The notes under the pieces were generated by a model. That model did no database searches. It saw only the letters and a list, made by a program, of their open reading frames with translations, and was not told the DNA's origin. Positions 33,591-43,138 of a DNA stretch of 64,000 nucleotides are shown in pieces; within the stretch, counting starts at the first letter, position 1; the number at the start of each line of letters is the position of its first letter. Source of the DNA: Mycetocola manganoxydans (GTDB taxonomy: Bacteria; Actinomycetota; Actinomycetes; Actinomycetales; Microbacteriaceae); contig NZ_RCUV01000003.1 of the NCBI RefSeq assembly GCF_003667545.1, forward strand, positions 62,001-126,000. Reading direction: 5' to 3'. The position numbers and the translations under genes are program-made.

Positions 33591-34543
33591 CCGCTCCCGA
33601 CCTCGCGATCGAAACCCGGGCGCTGACGAAGACCTTCGGTCGCCAGAGGGCCGTGCAGGGGATCGACCTCGCGGTGCCGCGCGGGTCGGTGTTCGGGTTC
33701 CTCGGGCCGAACGGGTCAGGCAAGACGACGAGCATCCGGATGCTCCTCGGACTCGCGGATGCCACGAGCGGCGAGATGTCCGTTCTCGGCGAATCGATGC
33801 CTGACCGGATCCTCGACGTCCTGCCTCGCGTCGGCGCCCTCGTCGAGGGCCCCGCTTTCTACCCCTTTCTTTCCGGTGAGGACAATCTCCGCCGCCTCGA
33901 CAGCGCCGATCGACACGCGTCACCCCGGACGCGAACCGAGCGCGTCCGGCGGGCGCTCGAGCGGGTGGGCCTCAGCGCGGCTGCGAAGAAGAAGGCCGGA
34001 GCGTATTCACTCGGGATGAAACAGCGCCTCGGGATCGCCAACGCACTTCTCCAGCCGCGCGAACTCCTCGTGCTCGATGAACCGACGAACGGCCTCGACC
34101 CACAGGGGACGCGAGAGGTCCGCTCACTCGTCCGGTCATTCGCCGCCGAGGGCACGACGGTGTTCGTGTCGAGTCACCTGCTCGCCGAGGTGGAACAGGT
34201 GTGCACCCACGCGGCGATCATGAGTGCGGGGTCCCTCGTCGCGCAGGGTTCGCTCGACGAGCTCCGTGGGGCCGGCGAGCGGCACGTGCGTGTGCGTACA
34301 GCGGATGCCGGCCGAGCGGCATCCGTGCTCGCCGGTTTTGGTCTCGAACCGTCATCGCAGGACTATGACGCCTCCAGCGCAGACGTCACCGCTCTGCTCC
34401 CGGCCGGGTTCGCCGCGTCGAACGACATCGTCGCGGCGCTTGTCACAGCGGGGGTCCGCGTCCAGGGGTTCGCCGTCGAGGAGCCAAGCCTTGAGGATCG
34501 CTTCGTCGATCTCACCGGGGAGGGCTTCGATGTCGTCCGCTGA
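33587..34543 (+). CDS. ABC transporter ATP-binding protein (ABC-2 exporter type)
   Basis: A 318-residue ATPase with Walker A GPNGSGKT (about 42-49), the signature YSLGMKQR, Walker B LLVLDEPTNGLDPQG and H-loop VSSHL. The C-terminal 80 residues (a DUF4162-like tail) are usual for exporters of lipids, antibiotics or peptides. It is coupled on both sides: ATGA with the LolA-like gene and a 14-base overlap with the permease. Cargo unknown. Confidence 0.9.
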   Translation: MTAPDLAIETRALTKTFGRQRAVQGIDLAVPRGSVFGFLGPNGSGKTTSIRMLLGLADATSGEMSVLGESMPDRILDVLPRVGALVEGPAFYPFLSGEDNLRRLDSADRHASPRTRTERVRRALERVGLSAAAKKKAGAYSLGMKQRLGIANALLQPRELLVLDEPTNGLDPQGTREVRSLVRSFAAEGTTVFVSSHLLAEVEQVCTHAAIMSAGSLVAQGSLDELRGAGERHVRVRTADAGRAASVLAGFGLEPSSQDYDASSADVTALLPAGFAASNDIVAALVTAGVRVQGFAVEEPSLEDRFVDLTGEGFDVVR

Positions 34544-35378
34544 TCCGAAGGTGAAGCACGGCGCCGGGCTCTCGCTCCTCGCTTCCGAGCTTCGGATCCT
34601 CTTCGGCCGGCGCCGGACCTGGGCGATGCTTGCTGCCGTTGCGCTCATCCCGATCCTGCTCGCTGTTGCGCTGCGACTGACCTCGGCCGGTGTCGAGCCG
34701 GGGCAAGGCCCACCGTTCCTCGACCGGGTCACGCAGAACGGCCTGTTCGTGAGTTTCACGGCGATGGTGGTCGCGATCCCCCTGTTTCTCCCACTCACCG
34801 TGGGCGTCGTCGCTGGCGACACCCTCGCCGGCGAAGCGTCGCATGGCACGCTGCGCTACCTGCTCGTCGCCCCGGCAGGGCGGCTTCGCCTGCTGATCGT
34901 GAAGTTCGCCGGTGCGATCGCGTTCTGCATTGCTGCCACCCTGACGCTCGTCGTCGCCGGCACGATCATCGGGGCCCTGCTGTTCCCAGTCGGTCCGGTG
35001 ACGCTACTGTCCGGCGACGTCATCAGCGTTCCCGAATCCGCGGTCCGCGCCCTCCTGGTCGCCGCCTACGTCAGTCTCTCCCTGCTCGGGCTCAGTGCGA
35101 TCGGACTGTTCATCTCCTCGCTGACGTCGGTGCCTGTCGGAGCGATGGCCGCGACCGTCGTCGTGTCCGTGGTGTCCCAGATCCTCGGAGCCCTCCCGCA
35201 GCTGGAGTGGCTGCACCCGTGGTTGTTCACCGACACCTGGCTCGGTTTCTCCGGATTGCTGAGCCAGCCGATGGATGGGACGGCCTTCGGCGCGAACGCC
35301 GTTCTGCAGGGCGGTTATGCTGCGGTGTTCTTCGCACTGGCGTACAGCAGATTCACGACCAAAGACATCCTCTCGTAA
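34530..35378 (+). CDS. ABC-2 type transporter permease
   Basis: A 282-residue membrane protein with six hydrophobic segments, starting near residue 31 (TWAMLAAVALIPILLAVAL), and a large loop after the first, as in ABC-2 exporters. It partners the ATPase encoded just upstream, overlapping it by 14 bases. The start at 34530 has GGGGAGG upstream and begins right before a family-like cytoplasmic N terminus. Together with the LolA-like protein it may move a lipid or lipoprotein-like cargo (inference). Confidence 0.85.
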   Translation: MSSADPKVKHGAGLSLLASELRILFGRRRTWAMLAAVALIPILLAVALRLTSAGVEPGQGPPFLDRVTQNGLFVSFTAMVVAIPLFLPLTVGVVAGDTLAGEASHGTLRYLLVAPAGRLRLLIVKFAGAIAFCIAATLTLVVAGTIIGALLFPVGPVTLLSGDVISVPESAVRALLVAAYVSLSLLGLSAIGLFISSLTSVPVGAMAATVVVSVVSQILGALPQLEWLHPWLFTDTWLGFSGLLSQPMDGTAFGANAVLQGGYAAVFFALAYSRFTTKDILS

Positions 35379-35505
35379 CACCACGGGTGTACTCTCGAAC
35401 CTGACCACCGGTCGGTTGTGACCGGGTGAGCTTGCCCGGATTTGGGTGGCAGGTCGTACCGCATTCCGCGCTGCACCGTGCCCGCTTCTCCCTATCCGAG
35501 GCCTC
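35379..35505 (+). promoter_or_regulatory. Structured leader upstream of the F420-0 importer
   Basis: The 127-base gap holds two overlapping hairpins in competition: CCGGTC (35408-35413) with GACCGG (35420-35425), and CCGGG (35422-35426) with CCCGG (35435-35439). Ribosome site GAGG lies just before the ATG at 35506. No known riboswitch core (for example the cobalamin box) is recognisable. It could be an attenuator or the terminator of the preceding exporter operon. Confidence 0.35.
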
Positions 35506-36519
35506 ATGACTTCCCGCTCCCCCTTCACCGCCCGTCGCATCCTCCCCCGTCGCGTCCTCGCGGCGGCCGGTCTTCTCACCGGCCTTGCCGCCCTGACCGG
35601 GTGCACCGCCGCTCCGGTCCCTGAGCCAAGCGACTCGCGCGAGCCGACGGCATCCGCGTACCCGCTCACCATCGACAATTGCGGCACCGAGCTCACGATC
35701 GAGAAGGCGCCTGAGCGCGTGCTGACGATCAAGTCGACGTCGACGGAGATGATGCTGGCGCTCGGTCTCGAGGACCGGCTCATCGGTCACGCGTTCCCCG
35801 ACGGCCCGATCCCTGACGAGCTGGGCGGTGAGGACGTCCCGGTGATCAGCGACAAGGTGCCGGGCCAGGAAGCGGTTCTGACGCTCGAACCAGACTTCAT
35901 CTTCGCGGGCTGGGAGTCCAACTTCTCGGCGGACGGCGCAGGGGATCGTGACTCCCTCGCTGAGCTCGGAGTGAACACCTACGTGTCACCCGCCGCCTGC
36001 CAGTCGGCCGAGAAGCCGGCCGAGCTGAGGTTTGAGGACGTCTTCGACCAGATCGCCGAGGTGGGCTCGATCTTCGGCGCTGACGAAGAGGCCACTGCGC
36101 TTATCGCCGAGCAGCGGACGGCGCTGGGCGAACTGACCGCAGCCGCCGGAACCACTGCGCTCTGGTACTCGAGCGGCTCGGATACCCCGTTCGTCGGCGC
36201 CGGCGCCGGCGCCCCGCAGATGATCATGGACGCCATCGGGATCGAGAACATCGCCGCAGGGGTGAATGAATCCTGGACCTCGTTCAACTGGGAGGCCGTC
36301 GTCGATGCGAACCCGGATGTCATCATCCTCGTCGAGTCGGACTGGGGCACCGCTGAGAAGAAGATCGGCGTCCTGCGGTCGAACCCGGCAACGGCGAAGC
36401 TCGACGCCGTCGTGAACGAACGCTTCATCACCGTTCCGTTCGCAGCGACGGAGGCCGGCGTTCGCAATGTCGAGGCGGCACAGATCATCGCTGAGCAGCT
36501 GGAGGCGCTCGGATTGTGA
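35506..36519 (+). CDS. Putative coenzyme F420-0 ABC transporter, substrate-binding lipoprotein
   Basis: A 337-residue lipoprotein (lipobox ALTGCT) of the FecB/BtuF class III binding-protein family, with the two-lobe fold joined by a helix. Segments PERVLTIKSTSTEMMLALGL (about 66-85) and EPDFIFAGWESNF (about 127-139) are typical of the small actinobacterial group predicted to bind F420-0. Cassette order (binding protein, permease, ATPase) and the convergent cofE and F420-dependent oxidoreductase support this over a B12 or siderophore role. The start at 35506 has GAGG upstream; an in-frame ATG at 35446 would add a non-signal extension. The ligand is a bioinformatic proposal, not proven. Confidence 0.8.
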   Translation: MTSRSPFTARRILPRRVLAAAGLLTGLAALTGCTAAPVPEPSDSREPTASAYPLTIDNCGTELTIEKAPERVLTIKSTSTEMMLALGLEDRLIGHAFPDGPIPDELGGEDVPVISDKVPGQEAVLTLEPDFIFAGWESNFSADGAGDRDSLAELGVNTYVSPAACQSAEKPAELRFEDVFDQIAEVGSIFGADEEATALIAEQRTALGELTAAAGTTALWYSSGSDTPFVGAGAGAPQMIMDAIGIENIAAGVNESWTSFNWEAVVDANPDVIILVESDWGTAEKKIGVLRSNPATAKLDAVVNERFITVPFAATEAGVRNVEAAQIIAEQLEALGL

Positions 36520-37595
36520 CGGCGACGATGACGACGCGGCCGGCCGAAGCGGCATCCGCCCGGCGGGAACGCCGGCGCGTGCCCACCGTCGTGCTCGTTC
36601 TCGTGCTCTCCGGAATCCTGCTGCTCTCCATCGTGCTCAGCGTCACCCTCGGCCCGGCAGACATTCGCCCCGCCGAGGTGTGGGGGTCGCTCCTCGGCCA
36701 TCTGGGCTTCGACCCGACGCTTCTCGGCGGGGACGTCCTGTCGCCACTGCGCGACGGCATCATCTGGGAACTGCGGATGCCACGGATCCTCACCGCCGCC
36801 GCGGTGGGCGCCGGTCTCGCCCTCTCCGGTACCGTCATGCAGGCGATCACGCGTAATCCACTCGCCGACCCGTACCTGCTCGGGCTGTCGTCCGGAGCGT
36901 CGCTCGGCGCTGTCGCGGTCATCCTGCTCAGCGTCGGTGTCCTTCTTCCCGTCGCGGCATTTGCCGGCGCCATCGTCGCGTTGCTTGCAACCCTCCTTCT
37001 CGCCGGTGCCGCCGGCGCACTGACGCCGACCCGTACCGTTCTTGCCGGCCTCGCCGTGTCGTCGTTCCTCGGCGCCCTGACGAGCCTCGTCATCTTCTGG
37101 TCTGCGACAGGCGACACCTACCGCGAAATCCTCAGCTGGCTGCTCGGCTCCCTGAGCGGAGCACGCTGGCCCGCCGTCGCGATTGCGCTCGGAGCGTTGC
37201 TGCTCGTTGGAATTCCGCTCATGCTCACCGGCCGGACGCTCGACGCGTTCGCCTTCGGCGACAATGCGGCATCCGCTCTCGGTGTCGGGGTGAACTCAAC
37301 CCGGTGGCTGCTGCTCAGCGCGACGGCGTTGCTCACCGGCGCGATGGTCTCGGTCTCGGGTTCGATCGGTTTCGTCGGGCTGATCCTGCCGCACGCTGTG
37401 CGGCTCGTGGCGGGGCAGCGGAACCGCGTCGTGCTCCCCCTGTCTGCGCTCGCCGGGGCCATCTTCCTGATCTGGATCGACACCGGTGCCCGCACCCTGT
37501 TCGACCCGCGCGAGTTGCCCGTCGGTATTCTCACCGCCGTCGTTGGAGCTCCCGTGTTCGCTCTGCTGTTGCTGAAGGCCAGGAGGATCCGATGA
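36516..37595 (+). CDS. Putative coenzyme F420-0 ABC transporter, permease
   Basis: A 359-residue FecCD/BtuC-type permease with about nine to ten hydrophobic segments. Typical marks are LRMPRILTAAAVGAGLALSG (about 87-106), MQAITRNPLADPYLLGLSSGAS (split, about 109-130) and GSIGFVGLILPHAVR (about 286-300). It forms the import channel with the binding protein and ATPase. GTG start overlaps the binding-protein stop (GTGA); the next gene overlaps its stop (ATGA), so all three are coupled. Confidence 0.85.
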   Translation: MTATMTTRPAEAASARRERRRVPTVVLVLVLSGILLLSIVLSVTLGPADIRPAEVWGSLLGHLGFDPTLLGGDVLSPLRDGIIWELRMPRILTAAAVGAGLALSGTVMQAITRNPLADPYLLGLSSGASLGAVAVILLSVGVLLPVAAFAGAIVALLATLLLAGAAGALTPTRTVLAGLAVSSFLGALTSLVIFWSATGDTYREILSWLLGSLSGARWPAVAIALGALLLVGIPLMLTGRTLDAFAFGDNAASALGVGVNSTRWLLLSATALLTGAMVSVSGSIGFVGLILPHAVRLVAGQRNRVVLPLSALAGAIFLIWIDTGARTLFDPRELPVGILTAVVGAPVFALLLLKARRIR

Positions 37596-38422
37596 CGACG
37601 ACAAACCCGTCCGCCGACATCGTCGACGCTCTGTCCGCGCCCGGGCAGGACTCTCTCAGCGCGAGCAGGTTGACCTTCACGCGCGAGGGAAAGCTTGTCA
37701 TCGATGGCGTCGACGTCTCCCTGCCTGTCGGATCGTTCGGTGCGGTGATCGGTCCGAACGGCGCGGGGAAGTCGACGCTCCTCCAGTTGCTCGTCGGTAC
37801 CCTTCCCGCGGATTCCGGTGCCGTGCTGTTCGACGGCGACGATCTGCTCGCGATGAAGCGGCGCGACCGGGCGCGGCTCGTCGCCCTGAGCGAGCAGCAC
37901 GGCGACGGTGACACCGGGCTCCTGGTGACCGATGTGGTGCTGCTCGGCAGGACCCCGCACATCCCCAGGTGGGCGTCAGAGGGGCCGGCGGACCGGCGGG
38001 TCGTTGCCGATGCGTTGACCGCTGTGGGCATGACGGAGTTCTCGAACCGCCCGTTCGACACCCTCTCCGGCGGGGAACGCCAACGGGTGCAGCTCGCTCG
38101 CGCCCTCGCCCAGGAGCCCAGGCTGTTGCTCCTCGACGAACCGACCAACCACCTCGACGTGCGCGCCCAGCTCAGCCTGCTGTCGCTCGTCCGTGCTCAG
38201 ACAGCGGCGGGGCTGACCGCGCTCGCGGCACTCCACGACCTCAACATTGCGGCTGCGTACGCCGATTCCGTGATCGTGCTGAAGGCGGGTGCCGTCGTCG
38301 CTGCCGGGCCGGCGGCATCCGTTCTCACCGGTGACCTGATCAGCGACGTCTATGGCGTGCGGGCCGATGTGCTCGAGCACCCGCGAACAGGGCGTCCCCT
38401 GATCGCTTTCGACACGACCTAG
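37592..38422 (+). CDS. Putative coenzyme F420-0 ABC transporter, ATP-binding protein
   Basis: A 276-residue FecE/BtuD-type ATPase: Walker A GPNGAGKS (about 52-59), signature LSGGERQR, Walker [13 protein letters not shown] and the H-loop ALHDLN. The ATG at 37592 has AGGAGG upstream and overlaps the permease stop. Its final four bases overlap the convergent cofE gene. Together with the two preceding genes it makes a complete class II importer; F420-0 is the proposed cargo from gene context. Confidence 0.85.
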   Translation: MTTTNPSADIVDALSAPGQDSLSASRLTFTREGKLVIDGVDVSLPVGSFGAVIGPNGAGKSTLLQLLVGTLPADSGAVLFDGDDLLAMKRRDRARLVALSEQHGDGDTGLLVTDVVLLGRTPHIPRWASEGPADRRVVADALTAVGMTEFSNRPFDTLSGGERQRVQLARALAQEPRLLLLDEPTNHLDVRAQLSLLSLVRAQTAAGLTALAALHDLNIAAAYADSVIVLKAGAVVAAGPAASVLTGDLISDVYGVRADVLEHPRTGRPLIAFDTT

Positions 38423-39174
38423 AGTGACTGTCCCGCGCCCGCCGTGAATCCTGCGGCGTATGCCTCGTCCGAGCCGAGCCGGAACATGTCCTTCTCAGCG
38501 CTGCGGACGAGCGCTCGGGCGCCTGGCCCATCCTCGTCTGTGACGAGGTGCGCGAGACCTCGGACGACGGCGACCGGGCGACCGGACGCCTTCCCCTTGA
38601 CCAGGTCCGCGGCTCCGGCGAGTTCGTCGGCGACTGCGGTGATGGTGACGGTGAGCGGGCGACCGGACGCATCCGTCTGTCCTCGCAGGTCGTCGACGAC
38701 ACGGATGCCGGCGGCCCCGATCGCGATGTCGGTCTGCCCTTCCCGCCATGGGCGGCCAACGGTGTCGGTGATCACGATGCCCACACGGAGGCCGATGGTG
38801 CTGCGCACTGCCGAGCGGAGCGCGCGCGCTGAGGCGTCCGGGTCCACCGGCAGCAGGAGAACGGTGCCCTCGTCGGTGTTGCTCGAGTCGACGCCCGCAG
38901 CGGCCATGACGAGACCGAGCCGGTTCTCGACGATCCGGGTGACACCGTTCGGATGCTCACGACTGGCGACCACGCGAACGGTTTCGTCGGTAATCGCCTG
39001 TTCCCGGTCGGCGGCGAGGATGCGTCGCCCCTCGGCCTTCGACACGATCTTGGACGTGATGAGGAGAATGTCTCCGTCCTCGAGGTCCGGGCCGACGGCA
39101 TCCGTCACGATTCTCGCCAGGTCGTCGCCTGCGGTGATCTCGCCTATTCCGTCCGGCGCCCAGATCGACAGCAT
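38419..39174 (-). CDS. cofE: Coenzyme F420-0:L-glutamate ligase
   Basis: A 251-residue GTP-dependent ligase that adds gamma-linked glutamate residues to F420-0, the last step of F420 synthesis. Family segments include [18 protein letters not shown] (about 32-49), [29 protein letters not shown] (about 77-105) and [23 protein letters not shown] (about 130-152). It lacks the C-terminal nitroreductase-like domain of mycobacterial FbiB (about 450 residues), so it is the archaeal-type single-domain form. Coupled to the F420-dependent oxidoreductase upstream by TGATG, and convergent with the putative F420-0 importer. Confidence 0.92.
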   Translation of the reverse strand: MLSIWAPDGIGEITAGDDLARIVTDAVGPDLEDGDILLITSKIVSKAEGRRILAADREQAITDETVRVVASREHPNGVTRIVENRLGLVMAAAGVDSSNTDEGTVLLLPVDPDASARALRSAVRSTIGLRVGIVITDTVGRPWREGQTDIAIGAAGIRVVDDLRGQTDASGRPLTVTITAVADELAGAADLVKGKASGRPVAVVRGLAHLVTDEDGPGARALVRSAEKDMFRLGSDEAYAAGFTAGAGQSL

Positions 39175-40175
39175 CAGCGCACCAGTTTCGGGAGGACGTC
39201 GCGGCCGAACGTTTCGATCCAGTCGCGCTGGTTGCGGCCGACGTTATGCAGGTAGATGCGGTCGAAGCCGAGGTCGGCGAAGCGCTGGATGTGGGCGCGG
39301 TGCACGTCGGGATCGGACGAGATGACCATGCGGCCCTCGAAGTCCTCGGGGCGGACCATCTTCGCCATCTGCTCGAATTCGAACGGGGAGCGGATGTCTG
39401 CCTTAGGGAATCGCATGCCGCCGTTGGGCCATTCGACGAGGGCATTGCGCATCGCTTCCTCGTCTGTTCGCGCCCATGACAGGTGCAGTTGCAGAACCTT
39501 GGGCATGGTGGATGCGTCGCGACCGGACTCCCTGGCGCCCTCGGCGAACCGCCCGAACAGCATCGAGATCTTCTCGAGTGGCGCACCGACGGTGATGAGA
39601 CCGTCCACATGTTTTCCCGCGCGCTTCGCTGTGACGGGGCCCGCCGTAGCGACGAGGATCTCCGGCGCCACCTCTGGCATGGTCCACAACCGGGTCGACT
39701 CGAGTTTGAAGTGCTGACCGGTGTGTCTGGTGTCGCGCCCGGCGAGAGACGCCGCGAACAGTTTCTTGATGATGTCGGCTGCCTCGAACATACGTGAGAT
39801 GCGTTCGGCGGGTTCGGGCCAGTACTGGCCGACGACATGCTCGTTGAGCGCCTCACCCGAGCCGAGGCCGAGCCAGTGCCTTCCCGGATACATCGAGGCG
39901 AGGGTCGCGGACGCCTGCGCGACCATCGCCGGATGCAGGCGGAACGTCGGCGCGGTGACCCCGGTGCCGAAGTCGCCGGTCGTCCGCTCCCCCAGTGCCC
40001 CGAGCACACTCCAGACGAACGACGATTGGCCCTGCTGGGGAACCCACGGCTGGAAGTGGTCTGTCGCCATCACCCCGGTGAACCCGTGCTGCTCCGCGAG
40101 CGCGCTCAGCGCTACCGCTTCCCGCGGTTCGAACTGCTCCAGCATCGCGGCATAACCGACCGAGAGAGAACCCAT
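39174..40175 (-). CDS. F420-dependent LLM oxidoreductase, G6PDH family
   Basis: A 333-residue TIM-barrel enzyme of the F420-dependent glucose-6-phosphate dehydrogenase family. Typical segments are [20 protein letters not shown] (about 37-56), [20 protein letters not shown] (about 69-88), [19 protein letters not shown] (about 98-116) and [21 protein letters not shown]420-dependent G6PDH reduces F420 with glucose-6-phosphate; other members act on other alcohols, so the substrate stays open. It is coupled to cofE, linking reduction of F420 with its maturation. The start at 40175 matches the family N terminus; longer extensions overlap the divergent xth gene. Confidence 0.88.
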   Translation of the reverse strand: MGSLSVGYAAMLEQFEPREAVALSALAEQHGFTGVMATDHFQPWVPQQGQSSFVWSVLGALGERTTGDFGTGVTAPTFRLHPAMVAQASATLASMYPGRHWLGLGSGEALNEHVVGQYWPEPAERISRMFEAADIIKKLFAASLAGRDTRHTGQHFKLESTRLWTMPEVAPEILVATAGPVTAKRAGKHVDGLITVGAPLEKISMLFGRFAEGARESGRDASTMPKVLQLHLSWARTDEEAMRNALVEWPNGGMRFPKADIRSPFEFEQMAKMVRPEDFEGRMVISSDPDVHRAHIQRFADLGFDRIYLHNVGRNQRDWIETFGRDVLPKLVR

Positions 40176-40229
40176 CCCCCCATCCTTGCGCACACTGTGC
40201 TGTCGCCGGGGTCGGATAGCGTTGAGTCC

Positions 40230-41069
40230 ATGCGCATTGCCACCTGGAACGTCAACTCGATCCGTGCCCGCGTTCGCCGAACCGTCGACTGGATGGTGCG
40301 CGAAGACATCGACGTGCTCGCCATGCAGGAGATCAAGTGCCGGCCCGACCAGTTTCCGGCCGACGTCTTCGAGGAGGCGGGCTACGAGCTCGCGATCCAC
40401 GGACTCAACCAGTGGAACGGCGTCGCGTTCGCCAGCCGCCTTCCCATTGAGGACGTCGTCACCGCGTTCACCGACATGCCCGGTTTCCTCAAGGGCGAGG
40501 AGGGTCCCGGCCTTCCGCTCGAGGCCCGCGCGATGGGCGCGACGATCAATGGAGTTCGGCTGTGGAGCCTGTACGTGCCCAACGGCCGGTCGCTCGAGGA
40601 CCCGCACTACATCTACAAGCTCGACTGGCTCGCCCGGTTGAAGACGGATGCCGCAGCGTGGCTGGCCGCGAACCCCGGTGTTCCGTTCGCCCTGATGGGG
40701 GACTTCAATGTCGCACCGTTCGATTCGGACATGGGCGACCCCACCGTCATCCCGGGGCTCTCGACCCACGTCTCTCAGCCGGAGCGTGACGCGCTCGCTG
40801 CGTTCGGAGAGATCGGGCTGACCGACGTCGTTCGGCCGATCGTTCCTGAAGGCTTCACCTACTGGGATTACAAGCAACTCCGCTTTCCGCGCAACGAAGG
40901 CATGAGGATCGACTTCATCCTCGGCTCCCCCGACTTCGCAAACCTCGTGACGGATGCCTCCATCCACCGCAATGAACGCAAGGGCGAGGCACCGAGCGAC
41001 CACGTGCCTGTCGTCGTCGACCTCGATCTGCCGACCGAAGATGATGACGACCGGCCGATGATCTTCTAG
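40230..41069 (+). CDS. xth: Exodeoxyribonuclease III
   Basis: A 279-residue Mg2+-dependent AP endonuclease/3' exonuclease for base-excision repair. Signature residues appear in WNVNSIRAR (6-14), MQEIKCRPDQF (about 32-42, metal ligand Glu), YVPNGRSLEDPHY, GDFNVAP (about 155-161), LRFPRNEGMRIDFIL and the closing SDHVPVVVDL. The ATG at 40230 has a TAGCGT box (40217-40222) seven bases before it and no ribosome site, compatible with a leaderless transcript. Confidence 0.93.
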   Translation: MRIATWNVNSIRARVRRTVDWMVREDIDVLAMQEIKCRPDQFPADVFEEAGYELAIHGLNQWNGVAFASRLPIEDVVTAFTDMPGFLKGEEGPGLPLEARAMGATINGVRLWSLYVPNGRSLEDPHYIYKLDWLARLKTDAAAWLAANPGVPFALMGDFNVAPFDSDMGDPTVIPGLSTHVSQPERDALAAFGEIGLTDVVRPIVPEGFTYWDYKQLRFPRNEGMRIDFILGSPDFANLVTDASIHRNERKGEAPSDHVPVVVDLDLPTEDDDDRPMIF

Positions 41070-41090
41070 AGCGCGGCTCGTTCGAGGCGT

Positions 41091-43100
41091 CTAGTTCGTG
41101 ACGATGGCGAATCCGCCGGGCTGAACGGTGACAGTGGCCGGGCCGGAGATGTTGTGTGACGCGACGAGTTTGCCGCCGGCGTTGTAGCTGCGGAGGGTAC
41201 CGGCGCCGCCGTCGGCGTTCATCTGCACGCGCTGCGGGATCGCGCTCGACGAGTGCGCGAGTTCGGTCCGCCCGGCGTCGCCGGTGAACACGAGGCGACC
41301 GACGACAGGGCGCACGATCAGCGCGTCGATCGACACGGTGCGGTTGAGCGCGGTCACGGATACCGAGGAATGTTTGGCCGGCACGGAGATCGCGAGCGGC
41401 TGCGGCAGGAGAGCACCGGGCACCGCCGAAATCCCCTGAGCACCGACGCCATGTTTGAGCACACCGAGCGGCAGGACGCCGCTCCGCCAGAGGGACCTCG
41501 CCTTGCCGTTCTCGGCGTTGAACGCGACGGGTTCGACGATTCGGGGAGCTGTCGCCGACGGGAGCCGGAACGACGCTGTCTCACCCCGGCTGAGCTCGAG
41601 ATAACCGGTTCCTGAATAGAGGGATTCTCCGGTCCAGAGTGATTCGGGGGTCACGACCGAGCCGGTCGATGTCGCCGTTTCTGCTTCGACCGTGGTCAGC
41701 CCGGACCGCGACTGCACGGCGTTCACGCCCGTCGCCTGTGCGGCGACATCGGGGTGGTCATCTAGGGCGAGCATCGAGAGCTGACCGTGGATGGTGCTCT
41801 CTGCTCCGCTGTTGCGGTTGATCTCGCCCGCCGCTGACACACCGTCGTACGTGACGCCGGTGTCCGGGTCGTACATTGGTTCGCCGGACGCGTTGGTTCC
41901 GAAGTACCAGCTTCCGACCAGGGAGGCGAGTTCATCGAGTCCCGGCAGCTTCGCGACATCCGCCACGGCCAGCAGGGACTGCAGTCGCGAGTCGACACCG
42001 TAGGCGATCTGGGTGCGATCCGTCGGGGTGGGCTGCCAGCCGTTGTCGGGGCCGCCCGCAGTCAGCAGGATCGGGTCGAAGACCGCGGAGTCGGTGATCG
42101 CCGGGCCGAGCAGACTCCTGGTGCTGAGGGTCGCGGATGCGGCGGCGAGGGCTGCGGGCATCTGGGACCCCCAGGCGTGCCACACCGTCCGCGATTCGGC
42201 CCACGGCAGGATCGCTCCGTACGGCCACGTGCGCGCATTCCCTGCGCCCATCTTGGCGATGCCCTCAGCCAGTTTTGACAGGGCGGCGCGAGCGGCAGCA
42301 TCCGTTGGCGCTGCGGAAGCGTACGCGGCGAGCCCGAGAACGGCCTCTGCGCTGGCGTCGGCGCCGTTGGCGATGAGCCACGACGGCAACTTCACCCCGT
42401 CGACGACGTGATAGGTGCCGTAGGTGTCGAGCACCTGCCGATCGACAGCAGCGACGCTCAACTGCAGCCGATCCTGGAGGAAGGCGGCGAACTCCGGGTC
42501 GACATCCCGGAAGGCTGCGTACCCCTCGCCGAGAGCCCACAGCGTGCGGGCGAGCCAGTAACTCTCAGCCGAGTCGGACGGATCAGGGAGTTCGACCGGC
42601 TCGGCGCTGGGATTGAGAGTTCCGTCGTCCTGCATCCACAGCACGACGTTTCCTGCGTTCGGTCCCGTCGCGGTCTGGAGGTAGGCGACCGAGCGGAGGA
42701 GTTCGTACGCCTTCTCCCTGGACGAGGTGTCTCCGAACTGCTGCCAGTGGCGCAGGTAGACGACGGCGGTGCGGGTCACGTCGTCGGCGTTGTATGCGCC
42801 CTGCCCCCAGTGTCCGGTTTCGGGGTCGAGCGGCCCGCCGCCGACGCGTTCGAATGTGCCGCCGTCCCTGGCGTCTGCGTAGGTCCACGGCATGACGAGC
42901 TGCGGTTCGTCGGCGAGCCGGTATGTGGTGTGCTCGGCGGTGTCCGCGGGCGCCACCTCGTCGAGGAGGAAGTCGAGATGCGAGAGGTTCGTGAGCGGAT
43001 CGGGCGCGGCCGCGGCGGGTGAGGCCACCCCGAGTGCGCCGATGGCCAGAGCCCCGACGGTCAGGACCGCGGCGATTTTGCTTCGCGCCCGTGAGAACAT
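41091..43100 (-). CDS. Large secreted protein, probable alpha/alpha-toroid glycan-active protein
   Basis: A 669-residue secreted protein with signal peptide (cleavage near ASPAAAAPD, about 31). Residues 30-450 are helix-rich with many aromatic residues (YWLARTLWALGEGYAAF, TWPYGAILPWAESRTVWHAWG), the look of an (alpha/alpha)6 glycoside hydrolase or lyase barrel. The last 200 residues are beta-rich and could be a carbohydrate-binding part. No specific GH family is recognised. Position behind GH130 and a LacI-regulated sugar transporter supports action on an extracellular glycan. A 38-base gap separates it from GH130. Confidence 0.7.
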   Translation of the reverse strand: MFSRARSKIAAVLTVGALAIGALGVASPAAAAPDPLTNLSHLDFLLDEVAPADTAEHTTYRLADEPQLVMPWTYADARDGGTFERVGGGPLDPETGHWGQGAYNADDVTRTAVVYLRHWQQFGDTSSREKAYELLRSVAYLQTATGPNAGNVVLWMQDDGTLNPSAEPVELPDPSDSAESYWLARTLWALGEGYAAFRDVDPEFAAFLQDRLQLSVAAVDRQVLDTYGTYHVVDGVKLPSWLIANGADASAEAVLGLAAYASAAPTDAAARAALSKLAEGIAKMGAGNARTWPYGAILPWAESRTVWHAWGSQMPAALAAASATLSTRSLLGPAITDSAVFDPILLTAGGPDNGWQPTPTDRTQIAYGVDSRLQSLLAVADVAKLPGLDELASLVGSWYFGTNASGEPMYDPDTGVTYDGVSAAGEINRNSGAESTIHGQLSMLALDDHPDVAAQATGVNAVQSRSGLTTVEAETATSTGSVVTPESLWTGESLYSGTGYLELSRGETASFRLPSATAPRIVEPVAFNAENGKARSLWRSGVLPLGVLKHGVGAQGISAVPGALLPQPLAISVPAKHSSVSVTALNRTVSIDALIVRPVVGRLVFTGDAGRTELAHSSSAIPQRVQMNADGGAGTLRSYNAGGKLVASHNISGPATVTVQPGGFAIVTN

Positions 43101-43138
43101 CCGCCACTCCTCTCAAGCTCCGGTGCTGTGAGTATCCG

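Noticed and set aside
35379-35505. Cobalamin riboswitch upstream of the BtuF-like gene
   Set aside because: The conserved B12-box and core were not found; kept only as an unspecified structured leader.
39174-41003. A 609-codon reading of the G6PDH-family frame
   Set aside because: The extension lies opposite xth and is not conserved in character; start at 40175.
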